A stretch of 64,000 nt of DNA from Actinoplanes missouriensis 431. GTDB taxonomy: Bacteria > Actinomycetota > Actinomycetes > Mycobacteriales > Micromonosporaceae. The position numbers and the translations under genes are program-made. Where the stretch lies: the NCBI RefSeq assembly GCF_000284295.1, contig NC_017093.1, positions 7,626,001 through 7,690,000 on the forward strand, in the 5' to 3' direction. A model generated the notes under the pieces. The model made no database searches and was not told the origin of the DNA. It was given only the letters and a program-made list of their open reading frames with translations. This document shows, in pieces, positions 1 to 8,733 of this stretch (position 1 is the stretch's first letter; each line of letters starts with the position of its first letter).

Positions 1-547
1 CGCCGAAGAGCGTGGTGGTGCTGTTGCGCCCGGCGGCGATCAGGCCTCCCGCGACCGCGTACGGGGTCAGCAGCGCCACCACCGACGGCCCGGCACCGAA
101 CAGCGGCCCGCGGGTCAGCACGCTCTCCGCGAAGATCACCACGGCGCCGGTCAGCACCACCGCGGCGCCCATCGTGACCAGTCGCAACATGATCGCCGGG
201 GACAGGTGCAGCTGTTCCGCGCCGAGCAGCACCAGCAGGTCGAGCGCCTTCTCCAGCATCCGCCCGAGCGGCCGGAAGTTGCCCAGCCGCAGGTAGGTCT
301 CCCCGGTCCCGATGGTGTGCGAGACGATCCGCAGCGGGTCGTCGAGGAACAGCCCGCCGTGCCAGTAGATGTTGAACCGGTGGTCACCGCGGGGCGCCAC
401 CGCCACGAGCGGCGCCAGCACGATCAGCGGCAGCAGCAGGCAGCGGCGCAGCACGTGCCCCCAGAGCCGGACCCCGGACGACGGATCCGGTGGAGGGCCG
501 GACCGATTCTCCGGCTGCTGCGGTAATAGTGCGGTTTGCGCGGTCAC
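1..547 (-). CDS. Polytopic membrane protein, C-terminus outside window (partial)
   Basis: Only the first ~182 residues are present; the gene runs off the left edge. The GTG start at 547 overlaps the TGA stop of the gene upstream (GTGA), so it is the third gene of a coupled operon. A Pro-rich tail of ~30 residues precedes a membrane segment at residues ~33-52. A polar stretch containing NIYWHGGLFLDDPLRI and LGNFRPLGRMLEKALDLL follows, then two more hydrophobic segments (~119-140 and ~155-173). The polar loop with an FRPLGR motif after the first membrane span recalls large multi-spanning surface-glycan proteins, but I do not recognise the family. A role with the adjacent glycosyltransferases is inferred from the operon only. 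Confidence 0.75.
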   Translation of the reverse strand, partial: MTAQTALLPQQPENRSGPPPDPSSGVRLWGHVLRRCLLLPLIVLAPLVAVAPRGDHRFNIYWHGGLFLDDPLRIVSHTIGTGETYLRLGNFRPLGRMLEKALDLLVLLGAEQLHLSPAIMLRLVTMGAAVVLTGAVVIFAESVLTRGPLFGAGPSVVALLTPYAVAGGLIAAGRNSTTTLFG

Positions 548-1263
548 GACTGAGGCAACGACGGGTGCGCGGGCGGGGTTGTGTCGATCTCGGAGAGCAG
601 ATCCGGCAATCCGGGCGGCGCGTCCGGATCGACGAAGATCACCTGCGCGGCGCCGTGGTCGCGGGAGAGGTGCGCGAGACGCTCGGCCAGCACGCCGTCC
701 CAGGGCCGGTCCGGCCGGTGCTTCTCCCAGGTCCGCCGGTCCGGCAGGTACTCCAGGATCAGCCCGGCCTTGCGCAGCAGCGAGAACGCCGGCTCGTCGG
801 TGAGCACCACCGCCCGGTGATCGTTCTCGACGAGCAGCCGGCGCCGCACCGCCAGCACGAAGTCGCGCAGGGCCGCCAGGTCCAGCCCGATCGCCACGTA
901 CAGGTGGGTGGGCAGCGGCGGCGTGGCGGCCTTCTTGCGCCTCGCCGGCTTCGCCGGCTTGCGGCGCGCCTTGCGGACCAGCTTCCGGGAGGCGCCGAGC
1001 GGGCTTCGAGCAAGATCCACGAGGGTACGGCCCAACCGGTACGACCCACTGGCCCGCAACCGCCGGATCGCCTCCCGTTCGTCGTCCCGTTCGCCGGCCA
1101 CCTGATCGAAGCGGGACCGCCAGGCGTCGCGCTGCTGTTCGATGGTGCGCAGCCGGACGACCAGCGCGTCCACCCGTGCCGGGTCGGTGAGTCCGGTACT
1201 GCCGTCGGGCGTCGTCACGTGGGGCTCTGTCACATCGGGCTCTGTCACGTCGGGCATCGTCAT
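544..1263 (-). CDS. Hypothetical coiled-coil protein of the glycan operon
   Basis: 239 residues, not assigned to a known family. The amino terminus is a short acidic repeat (VTEPDVTEPHVTTPDG). A predicted coiled coil lies at ~30-70 (RLRTIEQQRDAWRSRFDQ), then a strongly basic Lys/Arg/Ala patch at ~85-112, and an alpha/beta-looking C-terminal part (~115-239) with VAIGLDLAALRDFVLAVRRR. Its start codon overlaps the stop of the preceding glycosyltransferase (ATGA, 1260-1263) and its stop overlaps the next start. The coiled coil plus basic patch could serve as a scaffold or membrane-surface anchor for the glycosyltransferase, which is inference. No catalytic motif was seen. Confidence 0.75.
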   Translation of the reverse strand: MTMPDVTEPDVTEPHVTTPDGSTGLTDPARVDALVVRLRTIEQQRDAWRSRFDQVAGERDDEREAIRRLRASGSYRLGRTLVDLARSPLGASRKLVRKARRKPAKPARRKKAATPPLPTHLYVAIGLDLAALRDFVLAVRRRLLVENDHRAVVLTDEPAFSLLRKAGLILEYLPDRRTWEKHRPDRPWDGVLAERLAHLSRDHGAAQVIFVDPDAPPGLPDLLSEIDTTPPAHPSLPQS

Positions 1264-3458
1264 ACTCCGGGGGTTCGTCGGTCGGCCAGCTCGGCGAGCC
1301 AGCGGGCGGCCGCCGCGGCGCCGTTGCCGGGCCTGACCTGTTCGCAGCGGCGGCTCAGCTGGTCCCGCACCTCGGCCCGCACCGCAACCGCCAGCACCCG
1401 GTCCAGGTCCTCGCCGTCCGGATCCTCGACGATCAGCGCGGCGCCGGCCGCCGCCGCGAACCGGGCCCGGCTCACCTGGTCGTCCAGGGACGTCTCGTGG
1501 TTCGGCACGAAGACCGCCGGCACGCCGAACGCCAGCAGCTCATGGAACGAGTTGTAGCCGGACGCGCTGATCACCAGGTCCAGTCCGCGCAGATACCGAC
1601 TGATCGGGTACAGCTTCACCAGATGCGCGCCGGGGATCGGCGGCATCGGGTCGGTGGCGATCGCGGACTCGGCGAGCACCACCTGGAAGCCGGCGGACCG
1701 CAGGTGCCCGGCGATCCGGGCGACCGGCGACGCGATGTCGTTGATGTTGCCGGCGCCGAGCTGCAGCAGTGCGGCCGGGCGCCCCGGTTCGAGCCCGAGC
1801 GCCTCCCGGGCGGCGACCGGCTCGGCCAGCTCGTCCGGGTCCAGATAGGTGATCGGTTCGACGGCGTGCACGCCGGCCCGGTCGGTGACGGTCGGACCCT
1901 CGTCGGCGGCGGCCGCGAACTCGCCGGGCTCGAGGATCGCGTCGAAGTACCCGCCCCGCTCGATCCACTCGGCGCCGGTGTCGCGCCGCCACATCGGGCG
2001 CCGCACCCAGACCCAGGTGACGTCCGGGCGGGACCGGACCGCGGCCACGATGCCGTCGTGCGGGACGCTGTCGACCGCGACCACCGCCGGTTCGTGCAGG
2101 TCGATCAGGTGCTCGAGCCGGCTGCGCAGCGTGTCCGTCCAGCCCTGCCGGGGAAGCTTGAGCACGCTGCGGGACGGGATGTACTCGGTGAGGAAGCCCT
2201 CCCGGTGCGCGACCGAGGCGCCGTGCGACTGGGTGGCGATCACCGCCGGGGTGCCCGCCGGGAGCCGCCGGCCGATCGCCATGAGCCGGGACAGGTGGCC
2301 CAGTCCCACCCCGTTGTCGCTGACCATCAGCACGCCCCGGTGCCGCCGGGAGACCACGAGCGAGGACGGCCGGTGCACCTCGACGTCGGTGCCGGGGCCG
2401 GGTGGGCGCACGCCGCGGTCGGCAAGGCGGGACAGGTGGGACGCGTACCCGAATCGGTCCTCGACGAAGGCGCGGGCGTTCTCGGCGACCTCGCGGTACC
2501 GCTGCGGGTCGGCATGCAGCTCACGGACCAGCGGCAACACGCCGGCCGGGGTGGTGTAGAGCGCCGCGTCGCCGAAGACCGGGCGGAAGTGCTCGCCGAT
2601 CAGCACCGGCACACCGGCCGCCATCGCCTCCATGATCGTGCGGCCGAACGCCTCGACCAGGTCCGGGTCGTGGAAGTAGACGAAGAAGTCCAGGGTGCCG
2701 AGGAACTCCCGTGGCGGCACCGAGCCGAACTCGACGATCTCCCAGCCGGCCGGGGTACGGCCGAGCCGCTCGACGGCCAGCTCGCCGCCGCCGAGGATCC
2801 GCACCCGCACGCCCGGGTCGTCCGGGTACACCTGCAGCAGTTCCTCGGTGGTGCGCGGCCACTTCACCGGGTCGGGCCGTCCGTGCCGGCCGATGACCGG
2901 CGCCGCGCCGGCCGGGCCGTCGCGGCCGGTCCGCCACTGCGCCACATCGATGATCTCGTGCCAGTCCTCGCCGGACAGGGCTGCGTCCGGGGCCGCGCGC
3001 AGCACTTCGGCCCGGACCTGCGGGCTGATCGGCGCCCACTCCACGTCACTGCCGCAGTAACCCTCGATCCGCGCCTTGACCTTGGCGAAGTCGTAGTAGC
3101 GGGCCGGGTCGGCGGCGTCGCCGGGCGCCTGGTTCAGCACCATGACCGTGCGATCCGCGGCGACCCGGGGCACCGACGCGAGGTCGGCCGTGAAGATCCG
3201 TGGCTGGCGGAGCACGAACAGCTTCGCCCGCACCGGCTCGCCCTCCACCGCGAGGTGCGCCGACCCGTCCCGGAGCAACTCCACGATCAGGGGATTGAAC
3301 GGACGGTCCCGCTTCAGATGCGGCGAGCGCACCTGGATCAGCACCGTGGAGAGCCCGGCTTCCGCCTGCGCCCGCACCTCGGCGGCGATGCTGGCCGAGG
3401 TGCCGCCCGGATAGCGGAAGTCCGAGAGGATCGCCACGTCATGGACGTGCTCGCTCAT
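1260..3458 (-). CDS. Two-domain glycosyltransferase (GT4-like plus MurG/GT28-like)
   Basis: 732 residues from ATG at 3458, chosen because GGAG lies about 8 nt upstream and the protein then begins MSEHVHDVAILSDFRYPGG. The first half (to ~residue 375) looks like a GT-B retaining glycosyltransferase: LDFFVYFHDPDLVEAFGRTI followed by MEAMAAGVPVLIGEHF is the usual acceptor/nucleotide-binding end. The second half (~385-720) resembles the MurG/GT28 fold: DNGVGLGHLSRLMAIGRRLP near its start, LLQLGAGNIN in the middle and ISASGYNSFHELLAFGVPAV near the end. A tandem of two GT-B units in one chain is uncommon. It heads an overlapping operon and is divergent from the gene at 3587. The substrate is unknown. 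Confidence 0.85.
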   Translation of the reverse strand: MSEHVHDVAILSDFRYPGGTSASIAAEVRAQAEAGLSTVLIQVRSPHLKRDRPFNPLIVELLRDGSAHLAVEGEPVRAKLFVLRQPRIFTADLASVPRVAADRTVMVLNQAPGDAADPARYYDFAKVKARIEGYCGSDVEWAPISPQVRAEVLRAAPDAALSGEDWHEIIDVAQWRTGRDGPAGAAPVIGRHGRPDPVKWPRTTEELLQVYPDDPGVRVRILGGGELAVERLGRTPAGWEIVEFGSVPPREFLGTLDFFVYFHDPDLVEAFGRTIMEAMAAGVPVLIGEHFRPVFGDAALYTTPAGVLPLVRELHADPQRYREVAENARAFVEDRFGYASHLSRLADRGVRPPGPGTDVEVHRPSSLVVSRRHRGVLMVSDNGVGLGHLSRLMAIGRRLPAGTPAVIATQSHGASVAHREGFLTEYIPSRSVLKLPRQGWTDTLRSRLEHLIDLHEPAVVAVDSVPHDGIVAAVRSRPDVTWVWVRRPMWRRDTGAEWIERGGYFDAILEPGEFAAAADEGPTVTDRAGVHAVEPITYLDPDELAEPVAAREALGLEPGRPAALLQLGAGNINDIASPVARIAGHLRSAGFQVVLAESAIATDPMPPIPGAHLVKLYPISRYLRGLDLVISASGYNSFHELLAFGVPAVFVPNHETSLDDQVSRARFAAAAGAALIVEDPDGEDLDRVLAVAVRAEVRDQLSRRCEQVRPGNGAAAAARWLAELADRRTPGV

Positions 3459-3586
3459 TGAACAGCTCCGATGTCTCGCGTGGCGTGCCTGACGACGCCA
3501 CAACGAACGGCGCTCGCCCGGCGTCACGCTCCCACCCACCCGGCCGTTGATCCCCGGGGCACCGCGAGATCACCCGGCAGGAGCAC

Positions 3587-6091
3587 ATGCGCAGGCTGCA
3601 CACGACACCCGACGCGTACGGAACCGAGCTGCTCGAACGGCAGTGGGGTGAACTGTGCGACAGCTCACCGGACGGGCCCGCCACGGCCGCCCTGCACACC
3701 AGGTCGGCCTCGGCACGGGCGCTCCTCGCCCACGCCGCCGCCCGGCGCTCGGTCGACGAACTGATCGGCGGCGCGTACGAGGGCCGCCTCTTCCCGGACG
3801 CCGACCCCTGGGTCTTCGGCGAACTCGCCCGGGTGATCGCCCTCCAGGACCTCTGGACCGAGGACCGGGCCGACGCCATGGTGCTGCTCGACTCGCTGCT
3901 GCGCACCGCCGGGGCAGCCGGTGTCGCGCCCCGGCACCAGGGTCTGCACGCGCAGCTCGCTTTCGTCACCGGTGACCGCACCCGCACCGAGAAGCTGCTC
4001 GCCGACTATCCGCAGATCCCCGATCCGGTACGGACCGCGCTGGTCGTCGACCTGACCACCGGCGAGGACTGGACCGGCCGTTTCCTCGGTCTGCTGCCGG
4101 CGCCCGGCTTCACCCTGGACGGTGAGATCGGCCCCCGGTTCGACCGGATCCGCTCGAACCGGGCCGGCCGGGCCGGCTCGGCACACCGGATCACCACGAT
4201 CGTCACCACGTACCGGCCGGGGCTGCCGCTGCTCACCGCCGTCCGCTCGCTCGTCGCGCAGAGCTGGACCAACCACGAGATCCTGGTCGTCGACGACGGC
4301 TCCGGGCCGGGCCACGACGCGGTGCTGGACCGGGCCGCCGCGCTCGACCCCCGGGTACGGGTGCTGCGGATGCCGCAGAACGGCGGCACGTACCTGGCCC
4401 GCAACGCCGGCCTGGACGCGGCCACCGGCACGTTCGTCACGTTCCAGGACTCCGACGACTGGTCCCATCCGCTGCGGCTGGAACGGCAGGTGGCGCCGCT
4501 GATCGCCGACGAGACGCTGTTCGCCACCACGTCGGCCGCCATCCGGGTCACCGAGGACCTGACGGTGACCCGGCCCGGCGTGCCGGAGCACCGGTCGTAC
4601 AACCTGTCCTCGCTGATGATCCGCCGGGAGGCCGCGCTGCAGCGGCTCGGCTATCTCGACACCGTCCGCAAGGGCGCCGACGCGGAGTACGTGGAACGGG
4701 CGCGCGCCGTCTTCGGGCGGCCGGCCGTGCATCATCTCGGTGGTGAGCCGCTCGCGCTGGTCCGGCTCGGGGCGGGGACGCTCTCCAGCGCCGACATCGC
4801 GCCCGGGTGGATGCATCCGGCGCGGCACGCATACCTGTCGGCGTTTCAGGCCTGGCACCGGCGGCTGACCGCCGGGCGCGCGGAGGCCCGGCGGGAGCGG
4901 TTGCCGGGGGCACGGGCCTTCGCCGTCCCACGCCGGCTCGCCCTGCATTCGTCGTCGCAGCGCGCGCTGGCGGCGTCGGCCTGCCCTCCCGCGAGCTTCT
5001 CCGGGGGCTTCGATCTGCCCGTACGGGATTATGACGTGATCCTGGCGGCGGACTGGAGCGCGTTGCCACCGGGGCTGGCCGAGCCGCACGCCGACCGGTT
5101 GCGTGCCGTGGCCGTGCCGGGCCGCTCGGTGGCGGTGCTGCACCTCAGCCTGCTGCGGAACGTGACGGGCCGGCCCGCCAACCTGGATCCGGACGTCCAA
5201 GAAATGATCAATTCCGGACGCGTGGACCAGGTCGTGCTCTCCGACGAGGTGACCGCCCGGCTGGTCCTCGTACAGGATCCGGCGCTCGTCGGCTTCGCAC
5301 CCGGATACCCCTCGGCGATCCGCGCGGACCGCGTCGTGATCGAGGCAGACTCGGCGTGGGGGGAGGCGGCCTTCCACTGCGAGGCCGAAGCACGACGCCT
5401 GTTCGGGGTGGAACCGTGGTGGGCGCCCGCCGGAGCCGCCGACCGCCGGCACCTGGCCGGCGGCCCGTTCGGCATCCGGCTGGCCAAGGCCGACCTGCCG
5501 GCGACCATCGACCCCGACCGCTGGCGGCTGCACCGCACCGGGCCCCGCGCGGACCGCCCGGTGATCGGCCGGGTGCTCACCGCCCGCCCCGGCGCCGGCA
5601 TCGCCGCCGAATGGCTGCGCCTGCGCGAGGCGCTGCCCACACCGGCCGGATTGGACGTACGCGTCCTCGCCCCCGAACCACCCGCCAAACTAGGGAAGAA
5701 CTGGCTGGTCTACCGGCCGTCCGACGTGGAAGTGCGCGCGTTCCTGCACCAGCTCGACTTCTACCTGCACCTGCTGGCCGACGAGCGGACCACGACACTC
5801 GACCCGGAGCTGCTGGCGGCACTGGCGGCGGGCTGCGTGCCGGTTCTGCCCCACCGGTACCGGCCGCTGCTGGGGACGGCCGCGGTGTACTGCGAGCCGG
5901 CGGAAGTGGCGGGGACGGTGGCGAAGCTGCACCGGCGGCCGGAGGCGCTGGTGGCGCAGAGCAGGCGGGGGTTGGAGTTCGTCCGGCGGGAGCATCATCA
6001 CGGTCGGTTCGCGGAGGCGGTGGCCGTGCTGCTCACCCCCGACCCGGTGGAGGGGTCGGCGGTGGCCGCGTTGACGGCGGCGGGCGGGTAG
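3587..6091 (+). CDS. Large glycosyltransferase with central GT2 domain
   Basis: 834 residues; ATG at 3587 preceded by AGGAG at 5 nt. Residues ~1-190 form a helical region of unknown function. A GT2 (GT-A fold) domain occupies ~197-400: ITTIVTTYRPGLPLLTAVRS, EILVVDDGSGPGHD, and the nucleotide/metal motif FQDSDDWSHP. The C-terminal third (~460-834) resembles a degenerate GT-B unit, with QLDFYLHLLADE followed by AALAAGCVPVLPHRYRPLLG. The gene at 9837-12275 is a full-length paralogue with the same three-part layout. It is transcribed divergently from the operon at 1-3458, sharing a 128-bp intergenic region. The likely role is cytoplasmic assembly of a cell-surface glycan; the sugar donor cannot be deduced. 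Confidence 0.85.
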   Translation: MRRLHTTPDAYGTELLERQWGELCDSSPDGPATAALHTRSASARALLAHAAARRSVDELIGGAYEGRLFPDADPWVFGELARVIALQDLWTEDRADAMVLLDSLLRTAGAAGVAPRHQGLHAQLAFVTGDRTRTEKLLADYPQIPDPVRTALVVDLTTGEDWTGRFLGLLPAPGFTLDGEIGPRFDRIRSNRAGRAGSAHRITTIVTTYRPGLPLLTAVRSLVAQSWTNHEILVVDDGSGPGHDAVLDRAAALDPRVRVLRMPQNGGTYLARNAGLDAATGTFVTFQDSDDWSHPLRLERQVAPLIADETLFATTSAAIRVTEDLTVTRPGVPEHRSYNLSSLMIRREAALQRLGYLDTVRKGADAEYVERARAVFGRPAVHHLGGEPLALVRLGAGTLSSADIAPGWMHPARHAYLSAFQAWHRRLTAGRAEARRERLPGARAFAVPRRLALHSSSQRALAASACPPASFSGGFDLPVRDYDVILAADWSALPPGLAEPHADRLRAVAVPGRSVAVLHLSLLRNVTGRPANLDPDVQEMINSGRVDQVVLSDEVTARLVLVQDPALVGFAPGYPSAIRADRVVIEADSAWGEAAFHCEAEARRLFGVEPWWAPAGAADRRHLAGGPFGIRLAKADLPATIDPDRWRLHRTGPRADRPVIGRVLTARPGAGIAAEWLRLREALPTPAGLDVRVLAPEPPAKLGKNWLVYRPSDVEVRAFLHQLDFYLHLLADERTTTLDPELLAALAAGCVPVLPHRYRPLLGTAAVYCEPAEVAGTVAKLHRRPEALVAQSRRGLEFVRREHHHGRFAEAVAVLLTPDPVEGSAVAALTAAGG

Positions 6092-6181
6092 GCGCGGTTG
6101 GCGGGTCGCGCGCGGTTGGCGGGTCCGGCGCGGTTGGCGGGTCGGGCACGGTTGGCGGGTCGGGCGTGGTGAGCGGGTGTT
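6092..6181. repeat. 18-bp tandem repeat directly after a stop codon
   Basis: Five consecutive 18-bp units begin on the base after the TAG of the upstream glycosyltransferase gene (6092, 6110, 6128, 6146, 6164). The core is GCGCGGTTGGCGGGTCSS; the first three are nearly identical, the fourth has one change and the fifth is degenerate. The period is a multiple of three, so stop-codon loss would extend the protein with a six-residue repeat. Confidence 0.9.
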
Positions 6182-6207
6182 GCGGATTTGTGCTGGCGCG
6201 CCGCCAT

Positions 6208-6314
6208 TTCGCAGATCTTGGAGCATTCAGGACCGGACCGACGCCGAGCCGTTCGCAGATCTTGGAGCATGCGGGACCACCCCAGCATCGGCCCCTTCGC
6301 GGATCTTCGAGCTT
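6208..6314. repeat. Three 19-bp repeats at exact 44-bp spacing
   Basis: TTCGCAGATCTTGGAGCAT occurs identically at 6208 and 6252, and a variant with four changes occurs at 6296. Spacing is exactly 44 bp both times while the sequence between differs. The rest of the 6092-6672 gap holds only this, the 18-bp repeat, the 31-bp direct repeat and the long hairpin. Confidence 0.85.
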
Positions 6315-6429
6315 TCGAGGCCGGCTGGTTCTCAGCGCGGACAAATCGGGCGCACAAGAGCACTGACGACCAGCCCGGCAAGACCAGCTGGCTACCAGTG
6401 CTGCTGATGGGCCCTAAGACAGCACTCAG

Positions 6430-6507
6430 CACCAGCCGGACCAGCCGGCCCTCAGCGCACAACCGACAACACCCCGCACCAGCCGGACCGGCCGGCCCTC
6501 AGTGCAC
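6430..6507. repeat. 31-bp imperfect direct repeat
   Basis: Two copies of a 31-bp sequence, beginning CACCAGCCGGACC and ending in the CCTCAGYGCAC pattern, lie at 6430-6460 and 6477-6507 and differ at about two positions. The second runs into the long hairpin at 6505, whose stem reuses the CCAGCCGG core. Confidence 0.8.
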
Positions 6508-6549
6508 GACACTCAGCGCCAGCCGGTCCGGCTGGTGCTGAGTGTCGTG
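6505..6549. terminator. Long bidirectional hairpin between convergent genes
   Basis: A 22-bp inverted repeat is centred on base 6527 and has only one non-Watson-Crick pair (G-T). Arms run 6505-6526 and 6528-6549. It lies between the convergent genes ending at 6091 and 6673. No U-tract follows on either strand, as is common for high-GC actinobacterial hairpin terminators. Confidence 0.7.
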
Positions 6550-6672
6550 TGAGCGCGGCCGGGGCGGTGCGGGGACGGCCGGCAACGGTGAAGGCAGCGC
6601 GGGCGGAGTGCGGAACCGGCACGAGCGGCCGCGCGGAACCGGCGTGGACCGGGCAGTCGGGCGGGGCGAGGG

Positions 6673-8730
6673 CTAGCGGTCTGGGCGGGGGTGCCAGGGG
6701 AGTTTCGGGTCCAGCAGCGGGGCGATCAGCCTCGCGTACGCCGACGTCATGTGGTTGCTGTCCCGGTAGACCAGCCGATTGCCGACCACCAGCGGACACC
6801 TCTGTGCGCACAACCACGGCAACGGATCGACGGTGGGGATCCCCACCTCGTTTCCGGTGGCTCGCTGGATTGCTCGCCAGCCCGGCTCCAGGACCACCAT
6901 GTCGGCCGGCGGCGCGCAGGTGCCGATCGCGGCTGGGCGGGTGGCGAGGCAGTCGGCCGGGTCGCCGGCCAGGAACGGGGTGTCGCCGAGGATCGCGACC
7001 TGGCCGGCGGCGCGCTGGAGCCGGTCGAGGGTGCGGCGCCAGGCGGCCCGCCACACCGCGTCGGGGTCGGACGGCTCGCCGGTGAGCAGGGCGCGGTAGT
7101 TGACGCTTGAGGAGACCACGACCAGGTCGGCCCGGAGTTTCCCGATCTTCTTGATGATCTGGCGGCGCCAGGTGTCGCACTCGGTGTAGCGGCGCTGCGC
7201 CCGGCGTTCCTGCAGTTCCAGGTCGGCCGGGCTGCAGGCGCTGCGGGTGTAGACCATCAGCCGCCAGTCGTGTTTCTTCGCGAGGTCCTCGAATGCCGGG
7301 AACCATTGCAACGCGTGCGAGTCGCCGAACAGCACCACGGTGCGGTCGGCGTCGGTGTCCGCGTAGGCGCAGTCGGTCTGCGGCGCGAACGGGCCGGTCA
7401 GCCCGACGTGGCAGCCTTCGTCCTGGGGCGCGGACCGCTCACCGGCGGCCGTCTCGAACTCCGGTGTCAGGTTCTCCGGCACCTTGGTGGCCGACTGCCC
7501 GGCGACGATCATGTGTTTGAGTTCAGCGGCCGGGTCGACGGCCCGGGCCATCAACCGGCGGGCGTCCGGGACAGCCTCGCCGGTCGGCACCAGCGGCGGG
7601 AAGATCATGCCGAAGGCGGCCAGTCCGGCGGCCGCGGCCGACAGGACGAAGCCGAAGCCCAGGCCGCGGCGCGGGTACGGCTGCCAGAAGCGGTGGTGGC
7701 GCACCGGGTTCTCCAGCAGGTGGTGGCTGATCGCGGCGAGCCCGAGCGCGGCGGCCGCGAACCCGGCCCGCGCGGGCAGCCCGGCCGGCGCCAGGAAGAG
7801 CATCGGCCAGTGCCAGAGGTACCAGCCGTAGGACATCCGGCCGACCCAGCGCATCGGCCAGGTCTCCAGCAGGCGGTTGCCGCCTGCTGCGATCACCGCG
7901 ATCGTGCCGAGCACCGGGACCAGGGCGGCCGTGCCGGGGAACGGGGTGGCCTCGTCGTAGAGGACGGCTGCGGCCACCACTGCGGCGGCGCCGAGCCAGC
8001 CCAGCCACGGGCGCTTCGTACGCGTACCGGTCAGGAGAAGCGCGAGAAGCGCGCCCGCGCCGAGCTCCCACGCCCGGCTCAGCGAGCCGAAGTACGCCCA
8101 CGGGGCGGCCCGGCCGAGCTCGTGCACGCTCCAGGCGAAGGAGGCGATGGTGCCGAGGGAGAGCACCGCGCCGGGCAGCCAGCGCCGGCGGCGTCCCCAG
8201 ATCGCCAGGGCACCGATCAGAACCGGCCAGATCAGGTAGAACTGCTCCTCGACGGCGAGCGACCAGAAGTGCTGGAACGGCGAGGGCGCCTGGTCGGCGA
8301 AGTAGTCGGTGCCGGCGTCGGCGAGGCGCAGGTTCATGGTGTACGTGGCGGCGCCGACCGCGTCCGCCGCGTAGCCGCCGAACCTGTTCGGCGGGGCCAG
8401 CCACCACGCTGCCGCCAGCGTCGACGCGATCACCAGCGTGGCCAGCGGCAGCAGCCGCACGGCCCGGCGCGCGTAGAACCGGGGCAGGTCGAGCCGTCCG
8501 GTGCGCAGCAGCTCGGCCCGGAGCAGCGAGGTGATCAGGAAGCCGGAGATGACGAAGAAGACGTCCACTCCGACGAACCCGCCGGCCAGCCGGGGCACAC
8601 CTACGTGGGCGAGCACCACGAGCAGCACCGCGACGGCCCGCAGGCCCTCGATGTCCGCCCGGTGCCGGTGGCGGGGAGGTTCCGCGGCGGGCGCCGGACG
8701 GGCTTCGGGTCGCACGAGCGTCGTGGTCAT
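6673..8730 (-). CDS. Membrane acyltransferase 3 with C-terminal SGNH domain (OafA-like)
   Basis: 685 residues, the usual length for two-domain OafA/Oac-type O-acyltransferases. The N-terminal acyltransferase-3 part (~25-400) has the family opening RADIEGLRAVAVLLVVLAHV, GGFVGVDVFFVISGFLI, FYARRAVRLLP and HFWSLAVEEQFYLIWPVL, with about ten membrane spans. The C-terminal SGNH hydrolase-like domain (~445-685) has the Ser block VVLFGDSHALQW (~residue 468) and the Asp/His block YRDSNHMTS (~657), so the triad looks intact. The family moves acyl groups across the membrane to O-acylate surface polysaccharide or peptidoglycan. Its place between paralogous glycosyltransferases suggests it acylates their product (inferred). 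Confidence 0.93.
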   Translation of the reverse strand: MTTTLVRPEARPAPAAEPPRHRHRADIEGLRAVAVLLVVLAHVGVPRLAGGFVGVDVFFVISGFLITSLLRAELLRTGRLDLPRFYARRAVRLLPLATLVIASTLAAAWWLAPPNRFGGYAADAVGAATYTMNLRLADAGTDYFADQAPSPFQHFWSLAVEEQFYLIWPVLIGALAIWGRRRRWLPGAVLSLGTIASFAWSVHELGRAAPWAYFGSLSRAWELGAGALLALLLTGTRTKRPWLGWLGAAAVVAAAVLYDEATPFPGTAALVPVLGTIAVIAAGGNRLLETWPMRWVGRMSYGWYLWHWPMLFLAPAGLPARAGFAAAALGLAAISHHLLENPVRHHRFWQPYPRRGLGFGFVLSAAAAGLAAFGMIFPPLVPTGEAVPDARRLMARAVDPAAELKHMIVAGQSATKVPENLTPEFETAAGERSAPQDEGCHVGLTGPFAPQTDCAYADTDADRTVVLFGDSHALQWFPAFEDLAKKHDWRLMVYTRSACSPADLELQERRAQRRYTECDTWRRQIIKKIGKLRADLVVVSSSVNYRALLTGEPSDPDAVWRAAWRRTLDRLQRAAGQVAILGDTPFLAGDPADCLATRPAAIGTCAPPADMVVLEPGWRAIQRATGNEVGIPTVDPLPWLCAQRCPLVVGNRLVYRDSNHMTSAYARLIAPLLDPKLPWHPRPDR

Positions 8731-8733
8731 CTG

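Noticed and set aside
5356..6366. Gly/Arg-rich frame continuing past the glycosyltransferase stop through the 18-bp repeats
   Set aside because: It is an alternate frame inside the real gene; the Gly repeats come from the 18-bp units.
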